A DNA stretch of 64,000 nt. It comes from Populus alba (Eukaryota > Streptophyta > Magnoliopsida > Malpighiales > Salicaceae). The stretch is taken from assembly GCF_005239225.2 (NCBI RefSeq), contig NC_133292.1, positions 10,946,985-11,010,984 on the forward strand, in the 5' to 3' direction. This document shows, one piece after another, positions 54,329 to 64,000 of this stretch. Positions within the stretch are counted from its first letter, which is position 1, and each line of letters begins with the position of its first letter. A model generated the notes under the pieces. The model did no database searches and had not been told where the DNA came from. It worked only from the letters and a program-made list of their open reading frames with translations. The position numbers were made by a program, and so were the translations under genes.

Positions 54329-56201
54329 TCATGCCTTTTGCCTTTGGTTTTCTGCAGCCTGCGTACAATTAGATAAGCATGTCAGAAACACAAACCAGGA
54401 AACAAATGCATGTAGAAAAAATTAAAGAACAGCAAGGAAGTATGATATCATTTTCTTGGATCCTACAGAGACAGATAAATCAGGAAAATATTTATGTGTT
54501 GCATAGAAATGAAGCAAATAGGCTCCCCATAGTTTCCATGACACAAAAGGTTCTATCATCACAGTATTACAGACATTCCTCACACTTATTCTCCAAAAAT
54601 GAAGGGTACCGACAGAATTAGTTTCCATGTGAGGTGGAGACACAGGAAAAGGAATTCCCTAATAGGGAGAATAACCACCCATGGGTCACTCCGCAATCTT
54701 ATCCCAGTCAAGTGAGGTTTGCTAAAAAATTGATCACCATGCTGTATCGATCTCCCAAATGAGAAAAATCTCACAAGATCTTGCATCCTTCACAACCCAA
54801 CATCACCCCCAAAGAAAAGAAAAAAAGAACGACTAACCCATGCTAGTGGGCATCAAGTTAACTTCTATCATATTCATCCACACAATCAGCCTTCCCTTAA
54901 CATAGCTAACTCAAAGTTTGCTGAGATGCTTCAAATACTTTGCTCAAATCACTACTTATGCTGATGTTGCCCACACACTACATGTGGCATGCAACAGTCA
55001 AGATTGCTCTATTTGGCACCTCAAAGAAAAAAAATCTAGTCTTTCTGGAAGATTCTAAACACCAACTGGAGACATAATTCAAGTAAAATAGATGGTAGTA
55101 AAAGAAACATACATGTGTGAGTTTTCATTAATCTATACTGCTCTGAGAAGACTAAAGGAAGAGAAAAATTAAAATTATGAGAAAAACATACAACTTACAC
55201 GCAAATTATGTTTCACACACATAATCTAAGCTCCTCTTAAAAGTCAAATAAAAAAATAGAGATTAAAACAAGGTTCAACTTACCTTTTGGAGCTTCTCTA
55301 AGATGTTATCTTCATAAGCTTGATGATTAATCCCAGAAAAAATGTTTAGGCCATCAGATTCCCTTGTAGGAATCGTTGTTGCTGCGACCTTTTTTCCATA
55401 AGGTAAAACTAGAAGAGGATTTGAAAGATTTCCATACACATTCCCCAAAGCAGCAACCTACCAAAAAACAACATAAGTAATTGCAAAAATCCAATGCCCA
55501 TACTCTATATTAGTAAATCAAGACTTTTATTGGAAAAGTAAACTTACAGCTGCTTCTTCAGTTGCCATTTCAACAAGAGCTTGGCCTCTTTTTTTCTTTT
55601 CCTTGTTACTTCTAATAACGACATCTTTAACCTCACCAAACTTCGAAAACAACTCTCTCAGCCTCTCAGCACTATAGCCCTCGCTATCCACTTTTTCCCA
55701 TCTAACATTAAGTATCTTCTTCTCATCTTCCTCAATCCTACTCTCCTTTACTCCCACCGTCTCTTTCTTCACCACAGGCACGCCTTTGTTCGCAAACATG
55801 GCTTTTATTTTATCAACTTGTGCTCTCAACTCCCTGTCAATCTTCTCTACTCTCCTTCTTTCCACTTCAGCAGGATCAACAGCAAATGCAGCACGTTCCC
55901 GTTCTTCAAGGTCAGACACCATCCTCCGCCTCTTGGCATCCTGCTGACCCCGACGGGCACGCTGCTCTCTTTTAGCTCGAAGAAGATCATCAAACAATTT
56001 ACGGGCTTTCTCATCCTTGAGAACCTCGTATGACAACTTCAGCTTCTGGAAATTTTCATGAGCGTTTGGATCATCCAGCCTCTTATCCGGATGCAACACT
56101 AAAGCCTTCAGTTTATACGCTTTCGCTATTTCTTTTTCAGTTAGCTTCGCCCCTTCCTCCCCAGAAGGTAGCCCCAGCACATTATAGTGATCAACATCCA
56201 T
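54329..56201 (-). CDS. DNAJC17-like J-domain and RRM protein
   Basis: Three exons on the minus strand, 56201-55548, 55457-55284 and 54358-54329, join in frame to 285 residues. An N-terminal J domain (about 5-72) contains the HPD tripeptide at 37-39, so Hsp70 stimulation should be possible. A basic, charged helical segment (about 75-160, REQRARRGQQDAKRRR) links it to an RRM (about 163-230, ILNVRWEKVDSEGYS and GEVKDVVIRSNKEKKKRGQA). This J-plus-RRM build is that of DNAJC17 and yeast Cwc23, spliceosome-associated co-chaperones; nuclear action in splicing is inferred from them. The last coding exon has only 30 bases (AAENQRQKA and stop) and sits 925 bp from exon 2. The final residues continue the LEKLQKAAE helix seen in relatives, which supports that exon. 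Confidence 0.93.
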
Positions 56202-56530
56202 GGTTCTCGCAAAAAACTAGATAACTGCAAGTCAAAGCACAATATATAAAGATTCAGCTCACTCAATTATCGAAGAAACGAAACCCTAAAACGACCCAGT
56301 AAAACCCTAAAACACGGCTACTCAGCTCAATTATCGAAGAATGAAAACCTAGGAATCCTGAATTTAATTAAAGAAACCCTAACAATAATCGAGAACAAAA
56401 ATAAGGGGATTGGTTTTAGAAGATTGAATATAGATGACGTACCTCGCGATATCGAGAGAATTTAATCGAGTTCTGCGTGTGTGGCAGAGAGAAACAGAAT
56501 CGCACGGGGAGCAGAGTTTGAGCGGGTCGG
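56202..56530 (-). promoter_or_regulatory. Leader with intron and promoter region of the DNAJC17-like gene
   Basis: A 5'UTR intron is supported on the minus strand, with donor GAG|GTACGTC (GT at 56442-56441) and acceptor TTGCAG ending at 56225. It is about 218 bp and AT-rich. The start of transcription is probably near 56480-56520. Confidence 0.5.
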
Positions 56531-58389
56531 GTTTAACCAGGATTTATAATTAAACTTTTTATAGTGATTTTGGGTCGGGTAAGTCGGTGCGGACTCGCCT
56601 GTGTGTTCCGAGTATGGGCCTATTTCTATTAGGGCCAAGTAATGTTTAATCCTTCGACCATGTAGCGTTTTTGTTTAAATAGAAAAAAATGTAAAGCATG
56701 AAAATAGATATATGGGGGTGGATATATTTTTTAAGATCTTCGTGATTTGGGGGGGGGGGGGGGGGTTTCATCAGATTTGAGATTCTCCGTTAATATTATT
56801 TTGTTGTATTTAATATTCAATAAATATTAAATTCATGTGAATATTGAATTTTATTATAACTCTCATCCATGATTAAGAAAAAAATAATCAAGATGTAAAT
56901 TTAATAACAAATTTATTTTAAAAGACCTGTCATTAGAGAAACATGTATGACAAGAGACGAAAAAAAATATGAATATGTATAATTGGTTTGTGTTCCTAAT
57001 GGAGTCGGGGGCATAGTGCCTTTCCCATCCACGTTTGAATATAAGGAAGAAAATGCATTTTATATTGTCTCCATTGAATTGGATTTTTTCGAATACAAAT
57101 GGGTAGTTTATCTTAGTTCATCATTACTTGATTATAATAAAAAAATATTTAAAAAAAATAATTTTTTTTTATTTTTCATATTGTTTTAATATACTAATTT
57201 CAAAAATAATTTATTTTTAAAAAATATTATTTCAATATATTTTAAAATTAAAAATATTTTAAAAAATAACTTTAATAATATAAAATATATTGATACAAGA
57301 TTTGTTAATAATGACCATCAAAATGAGAATGGAAGATTGTTGAGCACAAGAGTGCTCTTGAAAAGTTCTTTTTCGCAGTTCAATTCTTAAAGAAATTGCA
57401 CCAATGGAATTGCCGTATAGTGATTTCAATTCTCAAGCTCGTGAATTCAATTCTTCAGGTCAAAAATCTTTTCAAATAAGAGAAATGGAAAAACTTGAAG
57501 AATTGAATCCATTTTCACCGAGTCATAATATTTCAAGAAATTGAAGATGAAAAAACCGCAGGGATATAAGTTGTTTATGGGAACATGTTCTTTATATGTA
57601 TTTTTTTATATATAGAGATATAAATATTTACTCTAAAACTATCAGAAAGATAAAATTATTTTTTATGTTTTTATCTTCTTCTTTTCAGATGGACACGTTT
57701 TTTTGTTTACTATTTTCGTTTTTCCTACCCTACAACAATGACCAAACACTATTTTCTTTTGTTAGAAAACAGAAACATCAATGTAGACACATGCAATTCC
57801 CTCACTAACCAAACTGGATTTCTGGATTATGAGAGGGACATGTATGTCTTGTTGCTTATATTTGGAGGTAAATGTGTATTGTGGTATAAAATATTTTTTT
57901 ATTTAAAAATATATTAAAATTATTTTATTTTATTTTTAATATTAGTATATCACAATTATTAAAAAAATATTAATTTAATACTTTTTAAGTAAGTTACATT
58001 TTAAAAAAACAAAAACTACATAGCTAAAAGATAGTTTTTTAAGCGCGCATCCACTTCAATTCCTAAATAATACGTATTTTCATAAAATAAAAAAAAAACA
58101 AAATAGTTAAGGAAGGTAATAAAATGTTTAATTCTTCAATAATGGATGATCATAAGCATATTGTCGGCAGAAATCAACACAATTGTCTACATCTCCATGT
58201 GTTGTCTTTCGAGTAAAATAATGATTGAAAGGTCCACGATAATATTAGTATCTGGCTAAATAATGAAAATCTATTTTTTATTTGCAATTAATAAATAAAT
58301 TGAAAACTATATGAAAGATTTCTGACCCTAATCGTCGTCACTGCTGACTTGTTCAAAAGTTCAAGTTGCTTCTCAAATTCTAAGCCCAT
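56531..58389. other. Gene-free stretch with poly-G and AT-rich TIR-type remnants
   Basis: A 17-base G run lies at 56749-56765. AT-rich decayed elements with the ATTAAAATAATATT core lie at about 57130-57300 and 57870-58040. Short open frames here are read from AT-rich sequence and have no recognisable content. Confidence 0.5.
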
Positions 58390-59339
58390 GTTTATTTTTT
58401 GAAAAGTAATTTTTAGAAAATTATTTTTTAAATTTTTTTATATTTATTTATTATTAGAAAAGTTGGTCAACAGAAAACACTTTCTAGATAACGAAAAACA
58501 CTTTCCAGTCAATTTCAGTCAAAGAAATATTTGGTTTGGTTTTCAGGAAAGTGTTTTCCTTTTAGCTGTGTTTATTTTCCGTAAATTAGTTTCTGAAAAA
58601 TCACTTTCTAAACTTTCTTGTGTTTGTTTGCCATTAGATATTTTCCAGTAAAAGGAAAATTTGACTTGGTTTTCAGGAAAGTGTTTTCCTGAAAAATTTA
58701 AAGGGAAAACACTTTCCGGAAGTTGTGAAATATTTAGAAATGTCATTATTTACTGACTATATCAAATTTGATCCTCAAACTTTTGATTGCTATATATATT
58801 TTGTTTTGAATATTTATTTTTCAATTTCATCTCTTAAAATTTTATTTTTATATTAACTTTGGTTCTTATTTTTATAATTGCTATTTACTTTTTCCTTATC
58901 ATTTTTTTATTGAAATTTTTTATCTATCAAATTTGGTCCTCATTCTTTTTATTATTACTTATTTTATTTGAAATAATTTATGAAATGTTGATTATTATTA
59001 TTTTAATTTCTTTATTTTTTATTTTTTTAAAAATTTTTTAGATTTGATCTCTATTATTTTGATTATTATTTATTTTATTTGAGATAATTTATGAAATTAT
59101 ATTTTTTTTTCAATTTTATTCTCGTTCAATTTTTAAATTTGTAAGATTTGTTCCTCATTATTTTAATAAACTTAAGAAAAATTAAATATTAATAAGTTAT
59201 TTTCTAGCTCATTTTCCATGACATAACCAAACACTAAAAAATATTTTTTAATTTATTTTTTATTATACTATTAATTATCAGAAAACATTTTTTTTAAAAT
59301 TCATTTTTTAAAAAAAATTAATTTTCAGCAAACAAACGA
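58390..59339 (+). mobile_element. 0.95-kb TIR element rich in GGAAAACACTTTCC motifs, copy A
   Basis: Begins GTTTATTTTTTGAAAAGTAA and ends TTTTCAGCAAACAAACGAC, an imperfect inverted terminal pair. The first third is full of AAAGTGTTTTCC/GGAAAACACTTT motifs in both orientations. The rest has phrases such as TATCAAATTTGATCCTCAAA, TGAAATAATTTATGAAATGT and TTGAGATAATTTATGAAATT. The same order occurs in reverse at 62259-63100. There is no coding capacity; a non-autonomous hAT-like element is likely but not proven. Confidence 0.72.
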
Positions 59340-62258
59340 CATAAATCTTCTTCTCTGTATAATTCCCTGCCTGCCTTCCACTCCGTCATCGCTGAACAAC
59401 ACCCATAGGAACAAAAATTTCCGGGTGGCACTTGAAGTCATGGCTCTTACCTGAATAATGGAAGCAATTTTAAATTGTGTTTACCTTAGCTTTAAAAGAG
59501 CTCACGACTCAAGAAAACAATAACCTAAAATTGTTAGGGGAGTGATACTATATAAAGCAAAATTTATTGTTTGCATAATTAAGATATAAGTTTTTTTTAT
59601 ATAAATAATACTCAATTTGTAGCCAAGAAAATCTCATTTCGAATTCTAGAGTTGTTTGAGCTATCTACATACGATTATATATGTACTGAATGTATTCTCT
59701 TGTATGTTTTTTTAAAGATTTTTTCGAGCCTTAGATATTCACATTTTCTTCCATGTACCCTTTTGTTACATTTTAGACAAAAATCCCTATAAATTAATAA
59801 AATAAGTTTTTATGGTATATTGGTTTTTCAAACTTTTATTAGTCTCCCATTTTTATTTTATTTTTTTACGTTTTTCACACGTTATTTCATTTTTTTCTGG
59901 ATCTTTCGAGTTTTTGCGTTTCTAGTTTTTTCAAGTTCTTTGATCTTTAATTTTCTGATTTTTTCAAATTTAATTAATTCTTTAAAAAAAAATTCATTTT
60001 TTGTATCTTGAACATTATTTTTTTAGTGGTATGAGGGGGGGTTTTCACCAAAAAATAAGAAAAAAACATATGAGAAAAATATGAACATATAAGTTATATG
60101 AGAGTGATTTTTATTAAAAAAAATGTACATGAAAATTTACACACAATATACAAGGATAGATAAATATATTATCTCTGAAATCTACATGTAAAAGACACGT
60201 CTAACTTTTGACCAAAAACTTGAGTAAAATCATAAAATCTCGTTAGTGTGATTGTTTGTTTTTATTTTCATGATATCTCATTGACATTGGAGATATAAAT
60301 CTATACGTGTGTTTGTGGATGTAATTGCTGGATTATTATTATTATTTTTTTAACCACATAGGCACTCTTAATAGAATTTAAAAGTATATTTGAGAATGTG
60401 ATTGTAGTTTTTATTTTAAATATTTTTTATTTATAAAAATATATCAAAATAATATATTTTTTGATTTTTTTTAAAAAAATATTTTTGATATCAACACATT
60501 AAAACAATTTAAAAATACAAAAAAAAATATTAATTTAAAATAAAAAAATAAAAAAATTAAATTTTTTTAAAATACTTTTAAAATATAAAAACAAACTAGT
60601 ATAATAATAAAAAAGTACCTGATTAGTAGGCTTGGTTGCAAGCTTTCTAACTAGTTATCTTCCCAACAAAATTTCATTTGAAAATGGCTTTTCTTGACGC
60701 CATTATCATAAAGATGAGTTAGATGTTAGCCTCTGACATCTTTTCTCAAATCATTATCCAAGATAAAAGTAGAAACTGGTGTTTGCAACAAGCTCACTAA
60801 CCTCTTGAACTGGACAGGAGTACAGGACAACCTCAGAACTTGATTTTCTTTGCATACACAGCCATTGGTAGCATGTGGTAATAAGAGAGGTATATAGACA
60901 CACTATTACATTATTTCGCCCTCCGCCGCGGTAAGATTATTTTTTTTTTTTTTTTAAGTATTAAAAATGTAGAAATTTTATGAAATCTTATTAAGTGATT
61001 TGAACTTCAAACCTAATAATCTAATTCCTTGTTTAACTTAAATTTCAAATTAAACAACATGAAAAATATTTAAAATGAATTTTTTAATTTAATAAGTTCA
61101 AAAAAAAACTTGAATGATTGATAAAAATATGATATGATTTTTAATAAAACTTTCAGATAATAATTTTTTTAATACCTAGACAATGCTATATTGGATTGAT
61201 CTTGGTTACCCTACGATCTGAGTCGTGAACTTCAATGAGTTTAACAACTTTGTTATTTTTTAAAAAAATATTTTTATTTAATTTTATAATAAAATTAGAT
61301 GATTGCAAAATTGACCACCATCCTTAAAAATAAATATTTATTTGAAATTGTGATAATCCTACAAAAAATAAAAAAAAAATAAACCATGAATTATATTTTT
61401 CAACTAATCTAGTATCAAAAAAGAATGAAACAAAAAACATTTAGAAAATTTAAATGACCAAAAACTAAAACAAATATACCAAGTTTAATTGAGTAAATTA
61501 GCTAAATTCATGAATTGAGTAACCTAAATCAATAATGGTTTCTAAAAATAATATATATTTTTTTTTATCTTTTATTAGATTATCCTATCCATATAGCCCT
61601 ACTCGCAAGTTTTAATAATTTCATTAGTTTTGTTGGTGCTTTGTTTTTTAAGAGTTTTTTTAATTATTTTACATCTAAATTTTTAACGATTAATAGTCAT
61701 TTTTTTTTTTTATGATATCAAGTCAAGAATTTTTCATCATTCCTTAAAACTATACGGGCAGCGCTAGAACATCTCTTATATATTGCAAAAAAAATCAGTC
61801 TGTCCACTGCGAATCGAGTGCTATCTTGTTAATATCTTAAGACATGTTTTTGCAGGGATTGAGAATAAAACGTGCCATTTCTCTGACATTGTATTTCACA
61901 CTCCATCTATTCAAATTGTCTGAAAGATACCGATTCAACGTCTTGACAGTCAAGTCTTCTAATTGTCTTTAATTTTATAACCATACATAGTAAATACACA
62001 AGATAAGATCGTAAATTTAGATATCAGAAACCATTAAACCAGATATAACTATGAATTTAAAAAATAAATAAATCAATGACTCACATCATAACAACAATTA
62101 TTATCGGTAGTAATCAAACTTGATCATATAAATGGACCCAACATCTCGCCAATAAAAAATCTGACCATGTAAATTTATCCGGGAACTTGCTAATTTAAAA
62201 TATCAAGTGGCCGAATTTTTTCTTGAGCTCATTTAACGGCTGACTTAATTAAGGCTCC
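59340..62258. other. Gene-free spacer between the inverted element copies
   Basis: Contains an AT-rich TIR-type remnant at about 60390-60600 and the reverse copy of the unclassified dispersed repeat at about 61140-61330 (compare 3095-3320). No coding region is supported. Confidence 0.5.
61140..61330 (-). repeat. Unclassified dispersed repeat, copy in minus orientation
   Basis: The reverse complement carries ATCATCTAATTTTATTATAA, AACAAAGTTGTTAAACTCAT, TGAAGTTCACGACTCAGATC and GTAGGGTAACCAAGATC in the same order as 3095-3310. Divergence is moderate and the element class is unknown. Confidence 0.5.
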
Positions 62259-63100
62259 GTTTGTTTGCAGGAAAGTGAATTCCTTTTAAAAAGTGAATTT
62301 TGGGGAAAGTGAATTCCGAGAAAGTATTTTTCGATGTTTGGTAGTGTTATGGAAAATAAACTGGAAAACACTTTCCAGTGTTTGGTTATTTCATGGAAAA
62401 TGAGCTGGAAAATAACTTATTAATATTTTATTTTTTTTAAGTTTATTAAAATAATGAGAAATAAATCTTACAAATTAAAAAGTTGAATGAGAATGAAATT
62501 GAAAAAAAAATATAATTTCATAAATTATCTCAAATAAAACAAATAATAATCAAAATAATAGGGATCAAATCTAAAAAATTAAAGAAAAATGAAAAATAAA
62601 GAAATTAAAATAATAATGATCAACATTTCATAAATTATTTCAAATAAAATAAGTAACAATCAAAAGAATGAGGATCAAATTTGATAAATAAAAAATTTCA
62701 ATAAAAAAATGATAAGAAAAAAGCAAATTCAATCAAAATTTTGGGATCAAATTTGATATAATCAACAAATAATGACATTTCTAATTTTTTCACAACTTCC
62801 GGAAAGTGTTTTCCCTTCAAATTTTTCAGGAAAACACTTTCCTGAAAACCAAGCCAAATTTTTCTTTTACTGGAAAGTGTTTTCCATTTACGAACTTTCT
62901 ACTGGCAAACAAAACACAAGAAAGTTTGGAAAGTGCTTTCCCGGAAATCACTTTCCGGAAAACAAACACAGCTAAAAGGAAAACACTTTCCTGAAAACCA
63001 AGTTAATTTTTTTGACTAAAATTGACTGGAAAGACTTTTTTTGAAAATGGTTTCCGGGGAAATACTTTGAAAGATTTTTTTAAGATGTTTTTTTTTTTAA
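62259..63100 (-). mobile_element. TIR element rich in GGAAAACACTTTCC motifs, copy B (inverted)
   Basis: Read on the minus strand it follows copy A closely: CAGTCAATTTTAGTCAAA, GGTTTTCAGGAAAGTGTTTT, AGCTGTGTTTGTTTTCC, CCGGAAGTTGTGAA, TTAGAAATGTCATTATTTG and TATCAAATTTGATCC. Its left edge on plus is GTTTGTTTGCAGGAAAGTG at 62259. It retains more of the GGAAAGTG-rich terminal part at that edge than copy A does. The right edge is blurred. Confidence 0.72.
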
Positions 63101-63438
63101 ATAACGTCATTTTATTTTTTTAAAAATAAAATAATATTATTTTAGAAATGACCCATCAATCAAGAACTCGCTGAGAACTACGCCATCCACCGGTGCTGAG
63201 GGTTCACACACAAGTCTCCTCTGTACCCTACCGCACAAAACCCCCCCGCCACCCCCAGCCCCAGCACGCAGAAATACGCAAAACACAACACTGTCCGTCT
63301 TTCTTGCATATATAGAAGTAGACTGTACTAGCTGGTAGCAGAGAAAATATTCCTCTGAAAGAATCTACACAATAAGAAAGAAAGAGTCTCCTCTGCTCCT
63401 TCACCTTCTTCTCAAATTCTTCTACAAGAATTAGATTA
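63101..63438 (+). promoter_or_regulatory. Promoter and leader of the transportin gene
   Basis: TATATAGAAG lies at about 63308-63317 and is followed by a purine- and CT-rich leader to the ATG at 63439. The inverted repeat element ends only about 0.3 kb upstream of the start codon, so the promoter is compact or includes the edge of the element. Confidence 0.45.
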
Positions 63439-64000
63439 ATGGAAGCAGCGGCGGCGTGGCAGCCACAGGAAGAAGGATTCAAGGAGATCTGTGGATTACT
63501 GGAGCATCAGATTTCACCAACTTCAACCGCCGATAAGCTTCAGATTTGGCAACAACTTCAAAACTTCTCTCAATTCCCCGATTTCAATAATTACCTTGCC
63601 TTCATTCTTTCTCGCGCCGAGGTAACCAGTTTTTTCATCAATTCTCCGTTGATAGTGGAGAGCATTGGTAATTTCTGAATTTAATTTATAATTGTTTAAA
63701 TTGCAGGGGAAATCGGTGGAGATTAGGCAGGCGGCGGGATTATTGCTAAAAAATAACCTAAGAAATGCGTATAAAACTATGACGCCCGCGTATCAACAGT
63801 ATATAAAATCGGAGTTGTTGCCGTGTTTAGGAGCGGCGGATAGGCATATAAGGTCGACGGTGGGGACCATTATTAGTGTTGTTGTTCAACTGGGTGGAAT
63901 TTTGGGGTGGCCGGAGTTGCTGCAAGCTCTCATTACTTGTTTGGATAGTAATGATCTTAATCACATGGAAGGCGCTATGGATGCTCTGTCTAAGGTATTG
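63439..64000 (+). CDS. TRN1: Transportin-1 (importin beta-2), N-terminal part (runs off right edge)
   Basis: Exon 1 is 63439-63621 (61 codons) and exon 2 is 63707-63994 (96 codons). The last six bases of the window (GTATTG) are the start of intron 2. The joined protein begins [20 protein letters not shown] and continues through the importin-N region ([20 protein letters not shown], then [18 protein letters not shown]) into the first HEAT repeats ([35 protein letters not shown]). Transportin carries cargo with PY-type localisation signals, such as RNA-binding proteins, into the nucleus; the plant protein has also been linked to microRNA loading of AGO1. The remaining HEAT repeats lie outside the window. 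The first in-frame ATG matches the family start. From memory the Arabidopsis relative is At2g16950. Confidence 0.93.

Noticed and set aside
53889..54786. Several short open frames near the DNAJC17-like 3' end
   Set aside because: They lie in the 3'UTR and last intron of that gene, in sequence that is duplicated in decayed form at 51950-52540.
58463..59041. Phe- and Ile-rich open frames
   Set aside because: They are read from AT-rich parts of the inverted TIR element and are not coding.

Overview
The window is nuclear DNA of a flowering plant, most probably a poplar or willow (Salicaceae). It is AT-rich. Its genes are split by GT..AG introns and separated by long gene-poor stretches of short dispersed repeats. 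The taxon is an inference from protein similarity and repeat style; no database was searched.

Layout, left to right. (1) 1-1000, minus: 5' end of an RBM39/CC1-like splicing factor, running off the left edge. (2) 1-17 kb: gene-poor, with inverted-terminal repeat elements, a SINE with a perfect 14-bp target-site duplication, and a nested stack of transposons at 12.6-15.4 kb (Ty3/Gypsy remnant, then an AT-rich TIR element, then a CACTA element). (3) 17.3-22.2 kb, plus: complete clade D PP2C phosphatase with a 5'UTR intron and two short uORFs. (4) 27.1-30.4 kb, plus: complete DUF630/DUF632 protein. (5) 32.3-35.9 kb, minus: complete chloroplast CPP1/CDF1-like protein. (6) 37.0-38.4 kb, plus: eroded pseudogene of an FAD-dependent amine-oxidase-like protein. 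(7) 40.7-45.4 kb, plus: complete V-ATPase subunit B gene with 14 coding exons. (8) 48.0-51.2 kb, minus: complete DUF616 (MUCI70/TOD1-like) glycosyltransferase-family gene. (9) 50.0-54.6 kb: diverged tandem duplication in which each copy keeps one working gene half and has lost the other. (10) 54.3-56.2 kb, minus: complete DNAJC17-like J-domain/RRM gene. (11) 56.6-63.1 kb: gene-free repeats, including a facing inverted pair of one approximately 0.85-0.95-kb element. (12) 63.4 kb to the right edge, plus: first two exons of transportin-1.

These are mostly housekeeping genes in separate pathways: RNA splicing (RBM39-like, DNAJC17-like), nuclear import (transportin), proton pumping (VHA-B), phosphatase signalling (PP2C.D), chlorophyll synthesis support (CPP1) and wall-polysaccharide synthesis (DUF616). 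There is no operon-like logic, but the order PP2C.D - VHA-B - DUF616 matches, from memory, the Arabidopsis run At4g38520-At4g38510-At4g38500, and the two edge genes match the adjacent pair At2g16940/At2g16950.

Spliced coding sequences were assembled by eye from reading frame and GT..AG borders; every complete model closes in frame. UTR ends, promoters and repeat edges are approximate. I found no new multi-gene system. The most unusual items are the reciprocal-decay duplication, the nested transposon stack, the overlapping uORF of the PP2C gene, the FAD-enzyme pseudogene and a G-quadruplex candidate downstream of VHA-B.
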